Source: Lewinellaceae bacterium (GTDB taxonomy: Bacteria; Bacteroidota; Bacteroidia; Chitinophagales; Saprospiraceae). Taken from it: 64,000 bases of DNA. Below are positions 35,212 through 42,794 of this stretch, piece by piece. The position numbers were made by a program, and so were the translations under genes. The notes under the pieces were generated by a model. The model worked only from the letters and a program-made list of their open reading frames with translations, did not search any database and was not told where the DNA came from. The first letter of the stretch is position 1. Every line of letters begins with the position of its first letter. The DNA lies in assembly GCA_020636095.1 (NCBI GenBank), contig JACJYN010000004.1:1087604-1151603 (forward strand), written 5' to 3'.

Positions 35212-35442
35212 AGATAGAGATAGCATGCGCCCTCCTTCGCCAAGGCTTCGGCGGGTAAATGTGTGTGTGTGTGTCCTGTCCTCCTTCACGAGGACTCTGG
35301 TGGGTATATCGGTGAACCTGCCTAAGATGAAACCAATCATAAGTATTTGGGATTTGGTGAATAAATCAAAGAAAACCTCCACTCCGGCGGGAGCGTCGGG
35401 CAACGACAGGTTAGAACGTGTAGTGGCGGTAAGATAGAGATA
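35212..35442. mobile_element. Candidate 209-bp insertion flanked by 11-bp direct repeats in a signal-peptide region
   Basis: AGATAGAGATA occurs at 35212-35222 and again at 35432-35442. Removing one copy and the DNA between restores, in frame with the protease, a TTG-led leader MLCWNIISISATRICTILAM followed by LLITGNLEAQ, a good signal peptide. The segment has a (GT)n run near 35262, an inner hairpin (CGCCAAGGCTTCGGCG near 35237) and no useful ORF. It translates with the TRRSLGEGG pattern common in misread Bacteroidota intergenic repeats. Confidence 0.5.
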
Positions 35443-35562
35443 ATATTCCAGCAGAGCAAATGCTTTCATCCTACTTGCAATGTTGTGGTTTCCACTCTGG
35501 CAATTGCTACCTGAAAATGCCGATATTTCATTTTCATGAACAATTGTACTGAAAAGCTTATT

Positions 35563-35727
35563 TAGGATCGTGTAAAGAATAACTTATAATCTCTGGCGGT
35601 TTCTTTTGCCCTCACTCTGCGTTGAGAAAATAGTCGCGTAGCTAGGCTATGCTCCCATTTCCTCGCCTTGATTGAGGGCAAAATAACCACCCCAAACCTT
35701 TATAACTTATTTTTTAAACGATCCTTA
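35563..35727. repeat. Long imperfect palindrome with conserved core (P4)
   Basis: Left arm begins TAGGATCGTGTAAAGAATAA (35563) and pairs with the right arm ending AAACGATCCTTA at 35727. The core is CGTAGCTAGGCTATG at 35637-35651, with CTGCGTTG before it and CTCGCCTTG after it. It ends 14 bp before the MBL-fold gene start. Confidence 0.75.
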
Positions 35728-35740
35728 CCTAAAAAAAGAC

Positions 35741-36487
35741 ATGAGATTCTTACTTCCTGCACTGCTTTCGCTGGCCGCCATTCAGACCGGCGCCCAGCCA
35801 GAAACCATCCCAACCCCTGAAGGGAACATCACCATCACCCCCATTCTGCACAGCACCATGGTGATCGAATGGGGAGGCAAAACCATCTTTTACGACCCTT
35901 ACGGCGGGGGCGAACGATTCGCCGCTTTTTCAGCACCGGATCTGGTGCTCATCACCGACATCCACGGCGACCACCTTCATAAAGAAACCTTGGAAAGCCT
36001 GGACCTATCAGAAACTGAACTGGTCGCCCCACAAGCCGTAGTGGGCCAACTGGAGGGCATCTCGTTTCAGAATATTCGGGCCCTCGCCAACGGCGAACAA
36101 ACGGAATGGAACGGCATACTGGTGGAAGCCCTGCCCATGTACAACCTGCCCGAAACGGACGATAGCCGCCATCCCAAAGGACGGGGCAACGGCTATTTGC
36201 TCACCATCGGCGGCAAGAGGATTTACCTGTCCGGCGACACGGAAGATATTCCCGAAATGCGGCAGCTCCAAGATATTGACCTCGCCTTTGTTTGCATGAA
36301 CCTGCCCTATACGATGAGCATCGAACAGGCCGCTGATGCAGTGCTGGCCTTCCGGCCCAAAGTGGTGTACCCTTTTCACTATAGAGGAAAAGGCGGGCTT
36401 AGCGATGTGGAAGCGTTTAAAGCTTTGGTCCAGAAGGGAAATCCGGAGATTGAGGTGCGGTTGTTAGATTGGTATCCGGAGCAGTAA
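35741..36487 (+). CDS. MBL-fold metal-dependent hydrolase (UlaG-like), secreted
   Basis: 248 residues with a signal peptide ending AIQTGAQ. The N-terminal strands (ITPILHSTMVIEWGGKTIFYDPYGG) and the metal motif TDIHGDHLH are those of UlaG/YtnP-like metallo-beta-lactamase-fold hydrolases. Later GDTEDIPEM supplies the bridging Asp and YPFHYRGKGG the final His. The length fits the family. The substrate is unknown; cell-envelope or lactone substrates are possible. It is monocistronic, with palindrome P4 immediately upstream, which would lie in its promoter or leader. Confidence 0.85.
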   Translation: MRFLLPALLSLAAIQTGAQPETIPTPEGNITITPILHSTMVIEWGGKTIFYDPYGGGERFAAFSAPDLVLITDIHGDHLHKETLESLDLSETELVAPQAVVGQLEGISFQNIRALANGEQTEWNGILVEALPMYNLPETDDSRHPKGRGNGYLLTIGGKRIYLSGDTEDIPEMRQLQDIDLAFVCMNLPYTMSIEQAADAVLAFRPKVVYPFHYRGKGGLSDVEAFKALVQKGNPEIEVRLLDWYPEQ

Positions 36488-36498
36488 GTTTTTTCCTC

Positions 36499-36646
36499 GC
36501 AACTATTCAGCATGGGGTCTGAAATACGCCTGACGCAAAATTTTGTAGACTTTTTTCCGCTGGAACCCCTTCTCATTCCCCTTGGAAGGGGAAGGGCGGC
36601 TTACAAAATTTTGCTTGAGGGGTCAAATCACCACGATGAATAGTTA
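36499..36646. mobile_element. 148-bp inverted-repeat element with 8-bp target duplication (copy B)
   Basis: Ends GCAACTATTCAGCATGG (left) and GTAACTATTCATCGTGG (complement of right) match at 14 of 17. TTTTCCTC is repeated at 36491-36498 and 36647-36654. Inside are a perfect 13-bp inverted repeat (GCAAAATTTTGTA at 36535, TACAAAATTTTGC at 36601) and a CCCCTTGGAAGGGG palindrome. The right duplication touches the purU stop codon. Confidence 0.75.
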
Positions 36647-36653
36647 CTTTTCC

Positions 36654-37523
36654 TCAATCAAACACCACCGTCTTATTTTTAAATGGCAGAATCTTATGCT
36701 GTATCTCCAGCCAAATGGCTCGGGCCAGCACCACCTTCTCCAGGTCTTTTCCGGTGCGGATGAGGTCTTTGACGCTATCCTTGTGGGAGATGCGACGGAC
36801 ATCCTGCTCGATGATGGGCCCTTCGTCCAGGTCGGCGGTGACGTAGTGGCTGGTGGCGCCGATCACTTTCACGCCTCGGTTATAGGCTGAATGGTAGGGC
36901 TTGGCGCCCTTGAAAGCCGGTAAAAAGGAGTGGTGGATGTTGATGATCCGGTTGGGAAAGGCGCTCACAAAATCATCGGAGAGTATCTGCATATACCGGG
37001 CCAGTACGATGAAATCGACATCTAAAGCATTCAGTAGTTCGATTTGTTCTTTTTCCCGCTCAGCCTTGGTCTCCCTGGTAATGGAAAAGACCCGGAACGG
37101 AATCTCAAAGCGCTCAGCAATATAGCGCAAATTGTCGTGGTTGCTGATAATCATGGGAATATCCACCGGCCATTCGCCGGAAACGCAGCGCTGAAGGATG
37201 TCGTAGAGGCAATGAGACATCTTGGAAACGAAGAGGGCCATCCGGGGGCGCTGGCTGGAAAAATGCAGCTGCCACTCCATCTGGAACTTCTGCCCGACCA
37301 GCGTGCCGAAGTAATCATCGATCTTTTCTTCCGGGATGGAAAAGCCCTGCAACTCCCATTCCACCCGCATAAAGAACCGCATGGCCTGGCGGTCTACGTA
37401 CTGGTCCAGGCTGATGACGTTGCCGTTGTTTTTGAATAGGAAGTCCGTCACTGCCGCCACCAACCCAGTCTGGTCGGGGCAATGGATGAGTAAAATGGCG
37501 GTATTCCCGTTTTGGTCGTTCAT
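36654..37523 (-). CDS. purU: Formyltetrahydrofolate deformylase
   Basis: 289 residues. An N-terminal ACT domain (about 6-85: ILLIHCPDQTGLVAAVTDFLFKNNGNVIS) precedes a formyltransferase domain with ISNHDNLRYIAERF, IVLARYMQILSDDF, INIHHSFLPAFKGAKPYHSAYNRGVK (catalytic Asn/His region) and ATSHYVTADLDEGPIIEQD. It hydrolyses 10-formyl-THF to THF and formate, balancing one-carbon pools and, in E. coli, feeding purT. The length matches the family. The promoter TATATTTG is 29 bp upstream of the start on the minus strand. Stand-alone gene; its 3' end abuts inverted-repeat element B. Confidence 0.95.
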   Translation of the reverse strand: MNDQNGNTAILLIHCPDQTGLVAAVTDFLFKNNGNVISLDQYVDRQAMRFFMRVEWELQGFSIPEEKIDDYFGTLVGQKFQMEWQLHFSSQRPRMALFVSKMSHCLYDILQRCVSGEWPVDIPMIISNHDNLRYIAERFEIPFRVFSITRETKAEREKEQIELLNALDVDFIVLARYMQILSDDFVSAFPNRIINIHHSFLPAFKGAKPYHSAYNRGVKVIGATSHYVTADLDEGPIIEQDVRRISHKDSVKDLIRTGKDLEKVVLARAIWLEIQHKILPFKNKTVVFD

Positions 37524-37551
37524 CGATTTCTTGCTTTGGTAAAATGCGGTG

Positions 37552-37559
37552 CAAATATA
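37552..37559 (-). promoter_or_regulatory. purU -7 element
   Basis: The complement reads TATATTTG, an exact TAnnTTTG. No TTG is seen at the -33 distance. Confidence 0.5.
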
Positions 37560-37714
37560 GGGATTTTGATCACTTCTGAATGGTTGGAAAGAGTGATAGG
37601 GTGATATAGTGAGGTAGTGTATCAGAGAGCAGTGTATTGGTGTATCAAAACGAGACTGTTCAATGTTCTGTGTCCGAAGTTCAATGTAATTGAACCATAC
37701 CCCCCCTACCCCTA

Positions 37715-37730
37715 CCCCATGATCATGGGG
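37715..37730. promoter_or_regulatory. Perfect 16-bp palindrome, candidate operator
   Basis: CCCCATGATCATGGGG is fully self-complementary and ends 23 bp before the TACCTTTG promoter element of the candidate small RNA. The position overlaps the expected -33 region, so a dimeric regulator could bind it. Confidence 0.5.
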
Positions 37731-37753
37731 TTTCGCCGATGAATTTTCCCCCT

Positions 37754-37761
37754 TACCTTTG
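37754..37761 (+). promoter_or_regulatory. Promoter element of a candidate small RNA
   Basis: TACCTTTG fits TAnnTTTG exactly. It has no coding gene downstream before the strong terminator at 37861-37901. Confidence 0.55.
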
Positions 37762-37766
37762 TAGCA

Positions 37767-37901
37767 GCTTGAGTTAGTAAGGACTTTGTAAAACTAAACC
37801 CTAGTTATAAAATCTACATCCTTCCTATTCACCTATCAACAAGAAGCGTGTTTACAATGAAGGGCTTTCCAAATTCTCTCTCTGGAAAGCCCTCCTTTTT
37901 T
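37767..37901 (+). ncRNA. Candidate small RNA of about 135 nt
   Basis: The unit runs from just after TACCTTTG to the end of a strong rho-independent terminator (arms AGGGCTTTCCA and TGGAAAGCCCT, then CCTTTTTT). No ORF of note is inside; the only ATG, at 37857, lies in the terminator stem. The RNA would start near AGCAGCTTGAG. I recognise no Rfam family; 6S-like RNA is not supported by an obvious large bulged stem. The rest of the 583-base gap (37524-37714 and 37902-38106) contains a weak long inverted repeat around 37905 and 38060 and no gene. Confidence 0.5.
37861..37901 (+). terminator. Rho-independent terminator
   Basis: A perfect 11-bp stem (37861-37871 with 37883-37893) is followed by CCTTTTTT. 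It ends the candidate small RNA. Confidence 0.8.
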
Positions 37902-38106
37902 AGGTGTTGGAAGGGGTACTCCGCTAGAAAGCAAAACCTCAGAAACAGCAGGGCAAATTTTTTGTCCTGCAATTTTTTTAATCAGATGTCCGGAGTAAAT
38001 GGGGGTTTTAATGCTACCTAACTCCTTGCCCTGTTTAAGGGAAGCCCCCTACTCCATTTTCCAACTCTTTCCATCTATTGCTTTTTATAGAACTGATTTA
38101 ATCAGT

Positions 38107-38778
38107 TCATAAAGAAAACCGCCGCTTCACCTCCACCCGCATATTATCGAAATAGACCGGATATTGGCCGCCGTTCCAGCAGTACACTTTCAGTTGCTTG
38201 TTGCGGCTATTGGCGGGCACCTCCAGGGTACAGTAGATGCGTTGCCAGCCTTTGTCGTTCGTTTCAACGGCCTCGTTGCAGCTTTTCCACATCAGCCCGG
38301 GCACTTCCGCGACGATATGGCCGGAGCCAGGATCGCCTTTCTCCACAAAGCGCCACACTTCGAGCTCCAGTTGCTCTATGCCTTTCAGGTTGGGTACGTT
38401 CAGTTCAAAGCCAAAGGGGTTGTCCGGAAAAATGACCAGGCTGTGGCTGCCTTCGAATGCGACCTGATCAGTTTGGCGCCGGGCGCCGGTAAACACCCCG
38501 CCTTTTCCTTTGAAGTAGGGTTCGGCCTGATGCTGAACAACCTGCTCCGCTCCACACTGAAAGGACAATTGGCGGGGTTGCAGCAGCCCTAGCCAGGCGG
38601 CGCCAAAGAGCAGCAAGGCCAGCCAGAAGGCCATGGTGAAGGCAAACTCGCGGGCTACCCTTCCGAAGCTGGGGGATTCAGGCGGGGGCCCCGTGCTGAT
38701 TTTTTCCGGTGTTTTCGTATCCAATGTTCTATATTTGCCGCAAGTTATAAATTCAGCATGGTATTCAGCAGCCTTCAC
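38107..38778 (-). CDS. Membrane-anchored beta-sandwich protein next to O-acetylation genes
   Basis: Up to 223 residues. The true start is uncertain: the ATG at 38778 overlaps the MBOAT gene, a TTG at 38724 or the ATG at 38634 (MAFWLALLLFGAAWLGLL) would avoid this. The single TM segment is in FTMAFWLALLLFGAAWLGLL. The part after it has carbohydrate-binding-module-like strands: HQAEPYFKGKGGVF, FEGSHSLVIFPDNPFGFELNVPNL, WQRIYCTLEVPAN and LKVYCWNGGQYPVYFDNMRVEVKRR. It is divergent from the MBOAT gene and may help present the polysaccharide acted on by that system. No specific family was recognised. Confidence 0.6.
   Translation of the reverse strand: MKAAEYHAEFITCGKYRTLDTKTPEKISTGPPPESPSFGRVAREFAFTMAFWLALLLFGAAWLGLLQPRQLSFQCGAEQVVQHQAEPYFKGKGGVFTGARRQTDQVAFEGSHSLVIFPDNPFGFELNVPNLKGIEQLELEVWRFVEKGDPGSGHIVAEVPGLMWKSCNEAVETNDKGWQRIYCTLEVPANSRNKQLKVYCWNGGQYPVYFDNMRVEVKRRFSL
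38730..38737 (+). promoter_or_regulatory. MBOAT gene -7 element
   Basis: TATATTTG, an exact TAnnTTTG, lies 21 bp before the ATG at 38758, giving a very short leader. Confidence 0.55.
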
Positions 38779-40179
38779 TTTCTACTTTCCTTTCTGCCTG
38801 TCTTCCTGCTCTTCTATTACCTGAGCCCGGTAAAGTGGAAAAATGCCGTCGCCCTGCTCGGCAGCCTGTACTTTTACGCCTGGGGCGCCCCTTCCTTCGT
38901 TTTCATCATCTTCACGTCTCTGATCATCGACTATTATATGGTGCGGCTGGCCGCCTTGTCGGAAGGCCGCCAGCGAAAGAGGCTCTTGGCGGCCACCATC
39001 CTTCTCGATGTCGGCATACTGGCCATCAGCAAATATCTCAATTTTGGGATAGAAAACCTCAACCTGGTAGCGGCGCTTTTTGGCAGCGAGGGTATCCGGA
39101 TGGCGCGCATTGCGTTGCCCATCGGTATTTCCTTTATCACCTTCCAGAAGATCAGTTATGTGCTGGACTGCTACCACGGGCGCACCCGCCCGCTGGATAA
39201 CCTCTTCGACTATGCCCTCTACATTCTGCTGTTTCCCCAGTTAATCGCCGGGCCCATTGTACGCTTTAACGAGGTGGCGCTGCAGCTCGCCGCTGAAAAC
39301 CGCCGGCTCAGCAGCAGCATATTGCTGGAAGGCCTGCTGCGCTTCCTCATCGGCCTGTCCAAAAAGGTGCTGCTGGCCAATGCGCTGGGCGAGGTGGCCG
39401 ATGCGGCCTTTGCCCTGCCCCCCGGCGAGCTGGGCATGCTGAGCAGTTGGGTGGTGATCGTAGCCTATGCCTTTCAGATCTACTTTGACTTCTCCGGTTA
39501 CTCGGATATGGCCATCGGGCTGGCCCTCATGATGGGTTTTCGCTTTCCGGAAAATTTCAACTTCCCCTACATTTCGCAAAGTATCACCGAATTCTGGCGG
39601 CGCTGGCACATCACCCTAAGCCGCTGGATGCGCGATTACCTGTATATTCCTCTGGGCGGCAACCGGGTGTCTACCCTCCGCCTTTACGTCAACCTCAGCA
39701 CCGTTTTTCTGCTTTCCGGATTATGGCACGGCGCCGCCTGGAACTTCGTCATCTGGGGTGGCTACCACGGGCTTTTTCTCATCCTGGACCGCCTCTTTCT
39801 GCGCAGCTGGCTCCAACGCATCGGCAAAGTGCCGGCAATGGCTGTTACCTTTGTCATTGTGCTCATCGGCTGGGTGTTCTTCCGGTCGCCCAATCTGGCG
39901 CACAGCACGGCCTACCTGGGGCAGATGTTCAGTCTTCAGGGAAGCGAGATGGCGGTATTCTCCAGCCACCGGTTTTGGTTTACCCTGGCGCTGGGCGCCC
40001 TGTTTTCCTTTATGGGGGTATTCCCATTGATTGAAAGCCGGAGCACCCAGTGGTACGAAAATACCGGCCGGATGGGGCAACTAGCCTTCAAGCTGGCATG
40101 TAGCCTCGTGCTGGGATGGCTCTGCCTGGCAGAGGTCTATGCCTCCGGCTTTAATCCTTTCATCTACTTTAAATTTTAA
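38758..40179 (+). CDS. MBOAT-family O-acyltransferase (AlgI/DltB-like)
   Basis: 473 residues with about ten hydrophobic segments. Motifs of the family are FSGYSDMAIGLALMMGFRFPENFNFPY, FWRRWHITLSRWMRDYLYIPLGG and LSGLWHGAAWNFVIWGGYHG, the last holding the invariant His. It moves acetyl or another acyl group across the inner membrane for transfer to a surface polysaccharide. The AlgJ-like gene begins 11 bp after its stop, so the two form an operon. The polymer is unknown; alginate itself is unlikely since no alginate synthesis genes are in view. Confidence 0.92.
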   Translation: MVFSSLHFLLSFLPVFLLFYYLSPVKWKNAVALLGSLYFYAWGAPSFVFIIFTSLIIDYYMVRLAALSEGRQRKRLLAATILLDVGILAISKYLNFGIENLNLVAALFGSEGIRMARIALPIGISFITFQKISYVLDCYHGRTRPLDNLFDYALYILLFPQLIAGPIVRFNEVALQLAAENRRLSSSILLEGLLRFLIGLSKKVLLANALGEVADAAFALPPGELGMLSSWVVIVAYAFQIYFDFSGYSDMAIGLALMMGFRFPENFNFPYISQSITEFWRRWHITLSRWMRDYLYIPLGGNRVSTLRLYVNLSTVFLLSGLWHGAAWNFVIWGGYHGLFLILDRLFLRSWLQRIGKVPAMAVTFVIVLIGWVFFRSPNLAHSTAYLGQMFSLQGSEMAVFSSHRFWFTLALGALFSFMGVFPLIESRSTQWYENTGRMGQLAFKLACSLVLGWLCLAEVYASGFNPFIYFKF

Positions 40180-40190
40180 TCCGCCTGCCT

Positions 40191-41342
40191 ATGAAACAAG
40201 GAGCGCTGCGATACCTGCTGTTCTTTCTGGTGCTGGCGTTGATCACGCTGCCGGAATACTATCTGCCACTCTTGCAGCGGGCCGTACCGGGCCTTCAGGC
40301 GCCGGTGCTGGGCGGCAGCTTCGAACGAGTGGACTACCCTCAGTGCTGGCCTCAAAAGTGGCTCACAGGGGATTATCAGGAACAGTTTGAAAAAGCCCGC
40401 CGCAACCAGAGCCCCATCGCACCCTTTATTGTGCGCCACCGCAACCAGCTGCTCCGGGATGTTTTTGGAGACAGCGGCGCACCCCGGGTAGTGTACGGTG
40501 AGAACGATTATTTCTACTCCATAGAATACTGCCAGGCCTTTGCCGGGATGGACTACATCGGGCGGGCCGCCATTGAAGCCCGCGTGCGGCAACTGCAACG
40601 CATCCAGGAATTGCTCGGCCCGGAAGGCCCGAAGTTGCTGGTGTTGCTCCCGCCCGGCAAACCCCGGGTGCTGCCGGAAAACCTGCCCCCTTTTTTCCGC
40701 GAACGGCAAGCGGACAGCACCAACTGGCGGGTGTTCTCCGAGTTGCTGGCAACCAGCGGCGTTCCCTTTATGAATTTCGACTTTCTGATCCACCCCGAAG
40801 AGGGGTTCCCCTACCCCATTTATCCACAGTTTGGCCTGCACTGGAATTACTACGGCGCCACCATTGCGGCGGACAGTATGCGCCAAAAGGCCGGACAATT
40901 GCTTGGCGTGGAATTACCGGTTATGAATTATCAGCAGTCCATCCGCCTGAGCGACTCGTTGATGAGCACAGACAAAGAGTTGCTATATGGCGCCAATATC
41001 ATGCGGGAACCACCGGTTAGGCCTATGCCTTACCCAACCATCGAGTACCAGCAGGATAGCCTCACTTTCCAACCGAACGCCCTCATCATTGGGGACAGCT
41101 ATTACAAGATTTGGTATGAATACGGCATACAGCGCGGGCTGTTCGGCCCGGCGTCTTCCTTCTGGTATTACTACGGCACAATCTATCCGCCCCAGGCGGG
41201 GCAGCACGCCCAATCGCTCCCCATCCTGGAGGAAACGAAACGCCGGGACATCATCCTGCTGCCCCACGCCGAGATCAACCTCAATAATTTTGGCTTTGGG
41301 TATCTGGACCGGCTGGAGGAGGCGTTGAAGGGGGGAAGGTAG
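40191..41342 (+). CDS. AlgX/AlgJ-like SGNH O-acetyltransferase
   Basis: 383 residues with one N-terminal membrane segment (LLFFLVLALITLPEYYLPLL) and a large periplasmic SGNH-hydrolase-like domain. VVYGENDYFYSIEY, KLLVLLPPGKPRVLPE and the C-terminal GLHWNYYGATIAADSM (acid/His pair in a HWxxxG context) are as in AlgJ/AlgX. NALIIGDSYYKIWYEYG provides the GDS nucleophile block, here located late in the sequence. It would accept the acyl group exported by the MBOAT protein and put it on the polysaccharide. The tight spacing to the MBOAT gene supports co-function. Confidence 0.85.
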   Translation: MKQGALRYLLFFLVLALITLPEYYLPLLQRAVPGLQAPVLGGSFERVDYPQCWPQKWLTGDYQEQFEKARRNQSPIAPFIVRHRNQLLRDVFGDSGAPRVVYGENDYFYSIEYCQAFAGMDYIGRAAIEARVRQLQRIQELLGPEGPKLLVLLPPGKPRVLPENLPPFFRERQADSTNWRVFSELLATSGVPFMNFDFLIHPEEGFPYPIYPQFGLHWNYYGATIAADSMRQKAGQLLGVELPVMNYQQSIRLSDSLMSTDKELLYGANIMREPPVRPMPYPTIEYQQDSLTFQPNALIIGDSYYKIWYEYGIQRGLFGPASSFWYYYGTIYPPQAGQHAQSLPILEETKRRDIILLPHAEINLNNFGFGYLDRLEEALKGGR

Positions 41343-41544
41343 TTGGGGGTGTAGGGTGTACGGGCAGGACGGGAGTTGGGGGGGTGGACGATGTATAGGG
41401 TAACTCGTTGAACCAGGGCTTGATATAAGCCCAAAGTAATTTTGTGAATTAAAAAATTACTTCCTACCTTTATATTGATTTTTTTGTACAGTAAGCTGGC
41501 GCTTTCCATTCTTGCATTTCCCATGTAATATATCCCGACAAGCT

Positions 41545-41645
41545 TAACTTTGTTTGCAGTGGCCTGCCCATTGCTTATGAATGGATCAACATATAGTGTT
41601 TCATAGTGTGAGGGGTAACCGCCACGGCGGTTGCTCCTTTTTGTT
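41545..41645 (+). ncRNA. Possible short transcription unit (promoter plus terminator hairpin)
   Basis: TAACTTTG (41545-41552) fits TAnnTTTG. Downstream AACCGCC (41617) and GGCGGTT (41626) form a hairpin followed by GCTCCTTTTT. Between them is a 9-codon ORF from 41576 (MNGSTYSVS). No regulated gene follows on this strand, and no -33 TTG is at the right distance, so support is weaker than for 37767-37901. The rest of the 324-base gap is G-rich and empty. Confidence 0.3.
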
Positions 41646-41666
41646 TAGCGTGTGTTGAACAGAGGG

Positions 41667-42644
41667 CTAGGACTCCCGTTGTATCAGCCGAAGCGCAAGT
41701 TCCCGAAGTGGAGCTTTGCGTTCTTCGGGAGCGGCGATGGCGTCCAGGAATGCCATTGCGGTTTGCTGAACCCCGGCTTTCATTTGCTCGGCCCATTCTT
41801 CAATATTCAGTTGGCGAAGGATATCAGTAACAGCTTTGATCTTTTGCGCTTCATCCTCCGGGGTTGTGGACATGTAGCGGGCGAGTTGGCCCCGGGTTTC
41901 GCCCCCGGCCAGTTCCAGGGCTTTCAGAATAAGGAAAGTCTTTTTATTCTGAGCGATGTCTCCACCTACCTTTTTGCCGAATTTTTGTGGGTCTCCGAAC
42001 GTATCGAGTATATCATCCTGGAGCTGGAAGGCCACGCCAATGTTGCGGCCGAAGGCGGCCAGTTTTTCAATATCCGCCTCCGGAGCATTGGCAACCACTG
42101 CGCCCATAACCAGGCTGCCCTCGATAAGCGCCGCCGTTTTCAATTCTATCATCAGAAGATAATCTTCGATCTTTACATCCTGCCGCAGCTCGAAGTCCAT
42201 ATCATACTGCTGCCCCTCGCAAACTTCAATGGCTACGCGGTTGAACTCCCTGAGCAACCGGGGAATAGCAGGTTGCCTGTCTACCTGGCGGATAAACTCA
42301 TAAGCATAGATCAGCATGGCGTCTCCGGAAAGGATGCCGGCGTTGAGCCCGAATTTATGATGAAGAGTAGCTTGCCCTCTGCGCAGGGGCGCTTCATCCA
42401 TGATATCATCGTGGACGAGGCTGAAATTGTGAAAGACTTCAACCGCCATGGCAACCGGCAATGCGGCCTGTACCTGATCCCCAAAAAGCTGGGCCCCCAT
42501 TAGGGACAGCAGGGGGCGAAGCCGCTTGCCTCCCATGCCCATAACGTAGGCCATGGGGGCGTATAGGCCGTTCGGCTCTTTAGCAAAAGCATGCGTTTCA
42601 AGATAATCTTCAAAGATGCTGCGAAGTTGATTTATGGAATGCAT
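41667..42644 (-). CDS. Polyprenyl (trans-isoprenyl) diphosphate synthase
   Basis: 325 residues from MHSINQLRSIFEDYLE at 42644; the TTG at 42662 lies inside the promoter. GMGGKRLRPLLSLMG is followed by the first aspartate-rich motif LVHDDIMDEAPLRRGQATLHHKFG, then GDAMLIYAYE, and the second, LQDDILDTFGD (DDxxD). FGKKVGGDIAQNKKTFL is the usual third block. It extends allylic diphosphates with IPP to C15-C40 chains used for quinones, carotenoids or undecaprenyl-type carriers. The product length cannot be read from sequence. A promoter TATCTTTG (complement of 42660-42667) gives an almost leaderless mRNA. Confidence 0.93.
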   Translation of the reverse strand: MHSINQLRSIFEDYLETHAFAKEPNGLYAPMAYVMGMGGKRLRPLLSLMGAQLFGDQVQAALPVAMAVEVFHNFSLVHDDIMDEAPLRRGQATLHHKFGLNAGILSGDAMLIYAYEFIRQVDRQPAIPRLLREFNRVAIEVCEGQQYDMDFELRQDVKIEDYLLMIELKTAALIEGSLVMGAVVANAPEADIEKLAAFGRNIGVAFQLQDDILDTFGDPQKFGKKVGGDIAQNKKTFLILKALELAGGETRGQLARYMSTTPEDEAQKIKAVTDILRQLNIEEWAEQMKAGVQQTAMAFLDAIAAPEERKAPLRELALRLIQRES

Positions 42645-42659
42645 ATCCGGAAATTTGGG

Positions 42660-42667
42660 CAAAGATA
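42660..42667 (-). promoter_or_regulatory. Polyprenyl synthase -7 element
   Basis: The complement is TATCTTTG, 16 bp before the ATG at 42644. It rules out the TTG start at 42662. Confidence 0.55.
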
Positions 42668-42794
42668 GTCAAGCCGGCAGGCAGAAAGAGAGCGAATGGG
42701 CCGAAAATATCCACTCAACCAACAATTTTTGAGTAGAAGCCAAGGCTTAGCATAAAAAGCTGTATTTTTAAGGCATTACTCTGCTGAAATCTAA

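Noticed and set aside
35185..35469. 94-codon minus-strand ORF with TRRSLGEGG
   Set aside because: It spans the suspected insertion and its repeat; no protein-like features.
37857..38012. 51-codon ORF (MKGFPNSLSGKPSFF...)
   Set aside because: It starts just before and runs through the terminator stem of the candidate small RNA and has no ribosome-binding or conserved features.
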